Assembly: GCF_047124445.1 (NCBI RefSeq)
Contig: NZ_CP138921.1
Location: 3,782,001 to 3,846,000, forward strand
Length of the DNA: 64,000 bases
Source: Shimia sp047124445
GTDB taxonomy: Bacteria > Pseudomonadota > Alphaproteobacteria > Rhodobacterales > Rhodobacteraceae
Direction: 5' to 3'
The position numbers and the translations under genes were made by a program. The first letter of the stretch is position 1, and the number at the start of each line of letters is the position of its first letter. The notes below the pieces were generated by a model. That model was not told the origin of the DNA. It did not search any database and was given only the letters and a program-made list of their open reading frames with translations. This document shows, piece after piece, positions 58,097-64,000 of this stretch.

Positions 58097-59224
58097 CTAT
58101 TCGTCATGAGACCGCGCTATGCCGATGGCTTCATTGAGGTGTTTTTCTATAGCGGCGGCCATTTTCGTTGATGTCTCGCGGATCCAATCATGGACCTCTG
58201 GCCAGCTGTCAGGGTTAAAACCATCACAGGGCAGTGATGCTTCAATCCGGCTTACCTTGTTCTGTGGAAGCCTGCGCCAATCAAGCGCAGCTCCAAAGTC
58301 CGCTTCAATTTCTTCTCGATGCGAGTGAATGTGATCGAAAATCGCCTTGTTCTCGGCAGCAGCAGGCCTTTCGATACTTAGTTTCACAAAGGCAGCTTTC
58401 TGGGTCAGCACGATATCGTAGTGTGTGCCAGCAACAACTGGAGATATGTTCCAGTTGTCCTTGGTTACCGTTATCGTTGGGAACACTGGGCAAGGTGTTT
58501 GCGCGAATGCCTCCTTGAGGTTGGTCCAGAATTCGCGGCGGACCTGATGGCTACGCCTTTGGGCAGTCTTCTCTGAGTTTTCCTGAATATCTTTTGCCGC
58601 CATTCCGATCATAAAGTCAGCGGCCTCAGGCGTGGGAATAATCTGCTGAATGTCGACCATCAGCTCTTCGCCAAACGCGTATGGGGTCACCTTGAAACAC
58701 TGTGCACGAATTCCACGGCTGAGAAGCCATAGGACCGTTGCCGTGACCTCACGTCGGAAATTCGCGGCGATAAAGATCATCCTCTGGTCATTACCGGGGT
58801 TGAGAACGGTCTCTTCCAATTCCTCTACCTCCATGAACTCGCAGATCCGCACGGCCGCATTGCCGCCGCCCGCATAGCGGTCGAGGTATTGTTGGTAGAT
58901 ATCGACGATCTGCGTCTTGGTCAGGCCCGAGACGTAGGCGGTGTACTTCAGCGCCTGCCACGTCACATCTCTCCCGCTGTCATCAAGCTTGTTCTCGATC
59001 ACAACGAGGTTGCCGTCCTTGTCGAGCGCCAAGAGATCCAGGCGTTCACGGGTTTCATCAAACCCGTCGAACTCTTTCTGAATGATCAGCAATTCCTCAC
59101 CGAGGGCGTCAGGTTGATTGGCCAGCCACTCTTGCAAATGGTCGCGCTCACGTAGGTTCAACTCAGAAAAGCGCTTCTGGGACAGGCGGGACAAGCGGTT
59201 TTGGTTCAAATCAACGCGGAACAA
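58097..59224 (-). CDS. DUF4268-type protein with NucS/RecB-like nuclease domain
   Basis: 375 residues. The N-terminal 110 residues contain LGEELLIIQKEF, then RLDLLALDKDGNLVVIENKLDDSGRD. The spacing Glu43, Asp63, Glu77-x-Lys79 is a textbook PD-(D/E)xK nuclease site of the NucS/RecB kind. Later parts (WLLSRGIRAQCFKVTPY; REFWTNLKEAF, ending RSHDE) match the DUF4268 region as I know it. Its start overlaps the end of the upstream DUF6615-like gene by 14 bp, so it is the last gene of the hsd operon. Likely an accessory nuclease. Confidence 0.82.
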   Translation of the reverse strand: MFRVDLNQNRLSRLSQKRFSELNLRERDHLQEWLANQPDALGEELLIIQKEFDGFDETRERLDLLALDKDGNLVVIENKLDDSGRDVTWQALKYTAYVSGLTKTQIVDIYQQYLDRYAGGGNAAVRICEFMEVEELEETVLNPGNDQRMIFIAANFRREVTATVLWLLSRGIRAQCFKVTPYAFGEELMVDIQQIIPTPEAADFMIGMAAKDIQENSEKTAQRRSHQVRREFWTNLKEAFAQTPCPVFPTITVTKDNWNISPVVAGTHYDIVLTQKAAFVKLSIERPAAAENKAIFDHIHSHREEIEADFGAALDWRRLPQNKVSRIEASLPCDGFNPDSWPEVHDWIRETSTKMAAAIEKHLNEAIGIARSHDE

Positions 59225-60020
59225 AGAAATCTTCTCCTACTTCACTTGCATCAAAATATGCGATCCCGTTCAAGTTCTCTGCCATCAAGTAGGATTGCAT
59301 CTCAGTTGTGTTTTCTTGAAGGCGCACCCATTCTGGGTCCCCATCGTGCATCTTTGTTTCCATGTCTGGATCGAGCAACTTCAACCCATTGGCTAACCCG
59401 CAACCGGGCCCATACTGGAAGAGCTCATGCAGCGGCCGCATCCCAGGATGCAGAACGCTCAGTGCGCGTGACTTCTTTCGCTCGACAAAACTGGCAGACG
59501 CTACGGAACAGCCCCAAAAACTTGGCGGCTTGAACCCCGACGAAACTTGGCGGAACAACTGTCGGTTTTTGACATGGTCGTGGTTGTAGAAAACGTAGAT
59601 GGGATTATTTGGTCCCGCGCGCTTGATCAGAGTTTTTGTCTGACCCTTCGTCAGCACATGTCCATCGTACCGCCCCGGCATCAATTGGTTGGTTCTTCCG
59701 AGCCTTCGATCATGCCGCCTATACAGCTTCTTGGCCTGAACCCGGAAACCAATGCGGCACGACCCTTGTTTAAAGAACCAAACCCAGTCTGCACCGGTAT
59801 CTTTCTCGCGTTCTCGGGTAAATAGTCTAACTCGGAACCCAGCCTTCGGGAGGTCACGTGCCATTTGCAGCAGCAGACATTCAGTTATCGTTTCTTCCTG
59901 AAGATTTAACCCTTCTCTGTAGGCGTTGTTCTGTTCTCGCCAAACAACACCCGACAAATCGCGCAGATATTTTTGCATTCCCAAGGCATGTATATTGGGT
60001 TTGCCAGGCCAAAACCTCAT
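59211..60020 (-). CDS. DUF6615-like protein, putative nuclease
   Basis: 269 residues from the ATG at 60020 (GAGGCGG upstream); the frame stays open to 60131. Core QEETITECLLLQMARDLP at 41-58, then LFTREREKDTGADWVWFF and IGFRVQAKKLY. Glu42/47, Asp78 and Gln95-x-Lys97 are spaced like a PD-(D/E)xK site with a Q-x-K variant; this reading is mine. Contains FWGCSV and several Cys and His but no clear zinc motif. Lies between hsdR and the DUF4268-type gene on the same strand. Confidence 0.7.
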   Translation of the reverse strand: MRFWPGKPNIHALGMQKYLRDLSGVVWREQNNAYREGLNLQEETITECLLLQMARDLPKAGFRVRLFTREREKDTGADWVWFFKQGSCRIGFRVQAKKLYRRHDRRLGRTNQLMPGRYDGHVLTKGQTKTLIKRAGPNNPIYVFYNHDHVKNRQLFRQVSSGFKPPSFWGCSVASASFVERKKSRALSVLHPGMRPLHELFQYGPGCGLANGLKLLDPDMETKMHDGDPEWVRLQENTTEMQSYLMAENLNGIAYFDASEVGEDFFVPR

Positions 60021-60152
60021 AGTGCCGCCTCTAACTGATTGCAGGTGGAGGTGGCACGCAGGACGGTGCATCGCCATAACGAGCTGGTCGCACAGTGCCC
60101 GCTCTCCTTGGCGCATGCTTTTGGGGACCATTCGGCGCTGAAAGCGCGCGAT

Positions 60153-63100
60153 TTAGACATCGTCGAGCTCTCCAAGGTCGATATCTTTCCCCGCTTTGAT
60201 CAGATCGTAAATAAGGTTCGTAAGGATACCGAGGCCTTGTTTATCTTCTTTGAGAAGATGCGTGGCCAAAGCGTTGTTCGAACTCATTGCACGCACAACC
60301 GCGCCTTGAACCGCGCCGGGCAGGCTTCCTTTCAACGCTTGGTCTTTAGAGTTTTCCTCAACTTGCGCTCTTACGATGCTGTTTTCACGGGTAATCGAAA
60401 CGATTTGGTTTACAAAGCTTGCTTGGTCCTTGATCGGAGCGGCTTCACCAAAGATACCGTTCAATCGTTCGATCAACTCCTGGAGGTAGACAGGAAGCTT
60501 ACCCGGCACATTTGAACCGCCCGGTCCAGTGGGCTTCAAGTTTGGATCTGGGTCGTCACCGTTGTTGCCCTGGTCATCGTTCTTTTTAATGTCGTATCCC
60601 GTCAGGGAAATGCCTCTGAGATCTACGTGCTCGGGAGGAACGCCATTGAGGCGGTTTGCCAGAAGTTTTGTGAAAGCGGCAAAATTCTCCATGCTGGGAT
60701 CCCCCAGATCCAGCAATTGCGCGATGTATGTGTAGGTCCTGGAAAACCTAGCCAAGCCCGACTTGAACTCCAGCATCCGACCGATGCTCTCTTCTATTTG
60801 CATCCTTTCATGCTCGGCCTTTTTCGCCGAGGCATCGTCTCCTGCCTCGGTTGCCTTCAGGAATTCAACTTCGCACCGAGCGGCCTCTTCGCGGAGCGCT
60901 TTGAGGCGAGCGTTGAACAGGTCGGTCGGTCGTTGGGTGGCCGCAAACATCGCCTTGTGGTGATCTTCTTCGCCGGTGTCGAAGGTCTTGGCGGTTTCGA
61001 AGCGCGCGACCTTGAACGCTTCAATGTCTTCGTCCGAGTAGATGCCCTGTTCGTCAAGGGTATCCTTCATGTCGTAGACGACGTTTGGGTCTTGAACCTC
61101 GGTGATTTGCGCGCCGGAATCATATTTCTTGAAGGCCGCTCGGATCGCTTCCGGGTCATTGACGAAGTCGACGACGAAGGTCTCTTCCTTGCCTGGGAAA
61201 GTGCGATTGAGGCGCGATAGCGTTTGAACGATTTCGACTTCATTCGCGATCTTCTTGTCCACATACATAGCAACGAGCTTCGGCTGGTCGAAGCCCGTCT
61301 GGAACTTATTGGCGACCAACATCACTCTAAATTCCGGCCTATCAAATGCGATCCGCAGGTCCTTGACCTCAACGCCCGTGTTCATGTTGCTTTCAGTGAA
61401 TTCCGCATCGTCGTCACAAACGAAGAGATCGCCTGAAATCCGCGCGTCATCGGAATGCATGACGTCCTTGCCGCTGAGCTTCCCCGAGAATGCGACCAAC
61501 GCGCGAACGTCTTTGTACTGCGGGTTCGCAATGACAAAAGCATCGAAGGCCTTCTTGTAGCGAACAGCCGCCGCACGCGAGCTCGTCACAACCATTGCCT
61601 TCGCCTTTCCGTCAAGGAGAGGCGAAACGTTGTGCCGGAAGTGCTCCATGATGAACTGCACCTTCTGGGTAACGTTCGTGGGGTGCAGGCTCATCCATTT
61701 GGCAAGCGCTCGCTTGGCTGCCTTGCCGTCCACGCGCTTTTTGTCTTCCAGTTCTTTTCCAAGATTGAAGGCGGTCTTGTAAGAAACATAGCCCTTGAGC
61801 ACGTCGAGAATGAAACCCTCGTCGATGGCCTGACGCATCTCGTATTTGTGGAACGCGCGCGGAAGGTTGTCCGGGCCTGCCGGGCGGGACGTGTCCTGCG
61901 GCCGTCCAAATAACATCAAGGTCGAGTGTTTCGGTGTTGCAGTGAACGCGAAGTGGGACAGGTTCTTCGGCCGGGCGCGGCTTTTCTGGATCTCGGTCAA
62001 GAGCTCTTCGACCGTCATGTTCGCGGTGTCTTTGGCAGACGAAAGCGCGAGGGTCGCTTGCAGCTTCGAAGCCGTGCTACCGGTTTGGGACGTATGCGCC
62101 TCATCGATGATCACGGCAAACCTACGGTCCTTCAGCGACGTTTCCGTCAGGATTGCTTCCATCGCATGCGGGAAGGTTTGCAGCGTCACCACGATAATCG
62201 GCACGCCCTTCAGCATGGCTTCCGTCAACTGCGCGGTCTTCGTCTTGGAGCTTGTCTCGCGGTCAATCGCGGCGATCATGCCCTTGCGATGGTCGATCTG
62301 CTGAACGGCGTCTTGCAACTGCCCATCCAGCACAGTCCGGTCCGTCACGATGATAACGGTATCAAAGACTGCCTTGCCGTCGTCATGGCGCAGCTTAGTC
62401 AGGTCGTGGGCCGTCCAGGCAATCGTCGACGTCTTGCCCGAACCGGCGCTATGCTCGCAGAGGTAAGCGTGCCCGGGGCCTTTCTCTTTCGCGTCTGCGA
62501 TCATCTTGTTGACCGCGTCATGCTGGTGGAAGCGCGGGAATATCAGCGTTTCCTTGACCGTCCAGTTGCCCTTCAGGTCCACCACATCCTTCTTCTCGAC
62601 GTAGACGAAGCTGTGGAAGATGCGCAGGAAGGCGTCAGGCTGGCAAATTTCTTCCCAGAAATAGGCGACGGGGTATTCGCCGTCATCACGGGGCGGGTTG
62701 CCGCCTTTGCCGTCATGGCCACGGTTGAAGGGCAGGAAGTAGGTGTTCTCACCCGCCAGTTTCGTCGCCATCCAAATCTCGCTGTCGGACATCGCGAAAT
62801 GCACGATGGCACCGCGTTTGAAGGTCAGCAGCGGGTGTTTGCGACCGGTGGCGGGGTCCTCGGGCAGGCGGTTGCGTTTGTATTGTTCGCGCGCGCTTTC
62901 GGCGGATTGGGTAAAGTCGGTTTTGAGCTCGACCGTGGCGACGGGCAGCCCGTTGATGAAGAGACCCAGATCGATCGCCAGCTCGCGGCCGGGGTGGTAC
63001 TTCAGCTGGGGCACAACGCGCAGCCGGTTGGCGGCATGGCGCGCGATGATCGTCTCATTGCGCTGATCTTCGGGCGCGGCCTCGGACATGTCGATCTGCC

Positions 63101-63386
63101 CGCAGCCCGCGATGGAAAAGCCACGGCGCAGAACCTGGATGGTCCCTTGTTTCGCCAAGGCGGCATCGAGACGGGAGAGCAGCGTTTCGCGGGCGCGATC
63201 ACCGTTCAGGGCGACGAGCTTGTCCCATTTTGGCCTTTGGGTCTCTTGGATCCAGGCTTCCAGATCCTCGGTATAGACGGCGGTGTCTTGGTCAAAGCCT
63301 TTGGTGTCGCCAAGCAGCCAGCCCTGTTCCGTCAGCTTTTTGACGATATAGGCCTCAAGGTGTTTTTCGTGGTGTAAATCGCTCAT
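60153..63386 (-). CDS. hsdR: Type I restriction enzyme, R (motor/nuclease) subunit
   Basis: 1077 residues. The N-terminal nuclease shows LAIDLGLFINGLPVATVELKTD (Asp near 141, Glu-x-Lys near 156). Helicase motif I CEHSAGSGKTSTIAW is near 312, DEAH box VIIDEAHTSQTG near 427, motif III FTATPKHSTLMLF, and motif VI region VQTLSRLNRTFPGKEE. A helical C-terminal domain follows. Translocates DNA and cuts at collision sites when complexed with HsdM and HsdS. The start overlaps the hsdS stop (ATGA). Length fits the group with SF2 motor and 'MSDLHHEKHLEAYIVKKL' start. Confidence 0.96.
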   Translation of the reverse strand: MSDLHHEKHLEAYIVKKLTEQGWLLGDTKGFDQDTAVYTEDLEAWIQETQRPKWDKLVALNGDRARETLLSRLDAALAKQGTIQVLRRGFSIAGCGQIDMSEAAPEDQRNETIIARHAANRLRVVPQLKYHPGRELAIDLGLFINGLPVATVELKTDFTQSAESAREQYKRNRLPEDPATGRKHPLLTFKRGAIVHFAMSDSEIWMATKLAGENTYFLPFNRGHDGKGGNPPRDDGEYPVAYFWEEICQPDAFLRIFHSFVYVEKKDVVDLKGNWTVKETLIFPRFHQHDAVNKMIADAKEKGPGHAYLCEHSAGSGKTSTIAWTAHDLTKLRHDDGKAVFDTVIIVTDRTVLDGQLQDAVQQIDHRKGMIAAIDRETSSKTKTAQLTEAMLKGVPIIVVTLQTFPHAMEAILTETSLKDRRFAVIIDEAHTSQTGSTASKLQATLALSSAKDTANMTVEELLTEIQKSRARPKNLSHFAFTATPKHSTLMLFGRPQDTSRPAGPDNLPRAFHKYEMRQAIDEGFILDVLKGYVSYKTAFNLGKELEDKKRVDGKAAKRALAKWMSLHPTNVTQKVQFIMEHFRHNVSPLLDGKAKAMVVTSSRAAAVRYKKAFDAFVIANPQYKDVRALVAFSGKLSGKDVMHSDDARISGDLFVCDDDAEFTESNMNTGVEVKDLRIAFDRPEFRVMLVANKFQTGFDQPKLVAMYVDKKIANEVEIVQTLSRLNRTFPGKEETFVVDFVNDPEAIRAAFKKYDSGAQITEVQDPNVVYDMKDTLDEQGIYSDEDIEAFKVARFETAKTFDTGEEDHHKAMFAATQRPTDLFNARLKALREEAARCEVEFLKATEAGDDASAKKAEHERMQIEESIGRMLEFKSGLARFSRTYTYIAQLLDLGDPSMENFAAFTKLLANRLNGVPPEHVDLRGISLTGYDIKKNDDQGNNGDDPDPNLKPTGPGGSNVPGKLPVYLQELIERLNGIFGEAAPIKDQASFVNQIVSITRENSIVRAQVEENSKDQALKGSLPGAVQGAVVRAMSSNNALATHLLKEDKQGLGILTNLIYDLIKAGKDIDLGELDDV

Positions 63387-64000
63387 GCTGCGGCCCTCAC
63401 ATCAATCTTACCGGTCACCGCCGCTGTAATGAGCGCCGCGCGTTTTTCTTTCAAAAGCGCGATGGAGCGCTCGGTCTTTTCAATCAGGCCTTCGATGCGC
63501 GCTGTTTCGCGGTCGATATGGCCGAGGATTTCATCCTGTTCCGATAGTGGGGGCAGGCAAACGCGGATATCGCGGAAGTACTCCCAATAAAGCCGCATGC
63601 GAAAATCGGCGATCCCTCTGGAGTATCTGCGGATTTCTTCGGCAGCGCTTTTTGTATGCAATAGGTGCTCCAAAAACTTGGTTCTAAACTCGGCAATAGG
63701 CCGCGCGACAACATAGGCAGGACTGACCAATCCAGACACAGCCACGGCACCAAATGCGCCTTGCCACGCGCGCATCATGTTATAGACAAGGTCGCCTGGT
63801 TCAACACCTTGATATTTAGTGCGATCTTCGCTCAACGCGACTTTACGATCGCGTTCTTCATCAGACAGCTCACCATCTGACACGCCGTTGTGGATCGATA
63901 CCGAAAGCACTGGCAGATCCGGGTCTGGCTTTCGGAAAGCTTCGCGAAACAGCGTCGCGATGCGTGGCGCATCCCAATGCGCCGGAATGTCGCCAATCCA
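63383..64000 (-). CDS. hsdS: Type I restriction enzyme, S (specificity) subunit, 5' part outside window
   Basis: The frame is open to the window end and reads WIGDIPAHWDAPRIATLFRE at its edge, the usual HsdS entry to a target-recognition domain. Visible are the recognition domain (VEPGDLVYNMMRAWQGAFGA, SPAYVVARP) and the conserved helical spacer LPPLSEQDEILGHIDRETARIEGLIEKTERSIALLKEKRAALITAAVTG. Only about 206 residues are inside; one more recognition domain may lie upstream. Sets the DNA target of the complex. hsdM is expected beyond the window. Confidence 0.94.
   Translation of the reverse strand, partial: WIGDIPAHWDAPRIATLFREAFRKPDPDLPVLSVSIHNGVSDGELSDEERDRKVALSEDRTKYQGVEPGDLVYNMMRAWQGAFGAVAVSGLVSPAYVVARPIAEFRTKFLEHLLHTKSAAEEIRRYSRGIADFRMRLYWEYFRDIRVCLPPLSEQDEILGHIDRETARIEGLIEKTERSIALLKEKRAALITAAVTGKIDVRAAA

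Overview
The window comes from an alphaproteobacterium of the order Rhodobacterales, most likely a marine Roseobacter-group member. The grounds are the ribosomal order secY-adk-rpsM-rpsK-rpoA-rplQ, the aapJQMP and ugpBAECQ transport operons, an ATP12-type F1-ATPase chaperone, several RTX/Hint exoproteins and a high-G+C sequence judged by eye. No species can be named. The window opens inside secY and closes inside an hsdS gene.

Layout. 1-9990 is the end of the spc operon and the alpha operon, but about 5.5 kb has been inserted between adk and rpsM. That insert has two parts. The first (1903-5110) holds a secreted RTX protein and an outer-membrane barrel protein and is flanked by two copies of the last 240 bp of adk; the distal copy is an orphan fragment. 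The second (5429-7234) is a row of five small, mostly unrecognised genes that looks like an orphan immunity-gene array. From 10 to 18.8 kb come housekeeping genes: an alpha/beta hydrolase, an FAD oxidoreductase, a Deg protease, rarA, crcB, rluC, a VOC protein, a HAD phosphatase and an ATP12 chaperone. 19.0-23.5 kb is the general L-amino-acid ABC transporter. 23.5-28.7 kb, all on the minus strand, holds a copper-type DUF411 protein, a tightly coupled SixA/ferredoxin/sterol-desaturase operon, argB, two ABM-domain proteins, rnpA and rpmH. 29.0-32.8 kb holds a TVP38 membrane protein coupled to a MerA-like flavoprotein, an orphan histidine kinase and tRNA-Arg(ACG).

32.9-36.1 kb is a LysR regulator divergent from a hydrolase/NTF2-like/PNPOx operon. 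36.1-42.4 kb is a second LysR regulator divergent from the sn-glycerol-3-phosphate/glycerophosphodiester uptake operon, followed by a Na/Pi cotransporter; together these suggest phosphorus scavenging. 45.3-54.5 kb is a surface and secretion region: a hybrid sensor kinase, a Hint-domain RTX protein with a duplicated domain, a convergent large RTX protein with long tandem repeats and a CtrA-like box upstream, and a CDP-glycerol-type polymer transferase.

At 54713-54759 a 3' fragment of a tRNA-Cys gene marks the left attachment site of an integrated island that runs past the right end of the window. Its cargo here is a replication-initiator-like winged-helix protein, a hipBA toxin-antitoxin operon with three evenly phased operators, a small unknown protein, and a minus-strand defence operon: HsdS, HsdR and two further proteins with PD-(D/E)xK-like nuclease signatures (DUF6615-like and DUF4268-like). 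This composite type I restriction/accessory-nuclease module is the best candidate for an incompletely described system. The adk-flanked cassette in the ribosomal operon is the second. All family assignments were made by reading the proteins; no database search was run.
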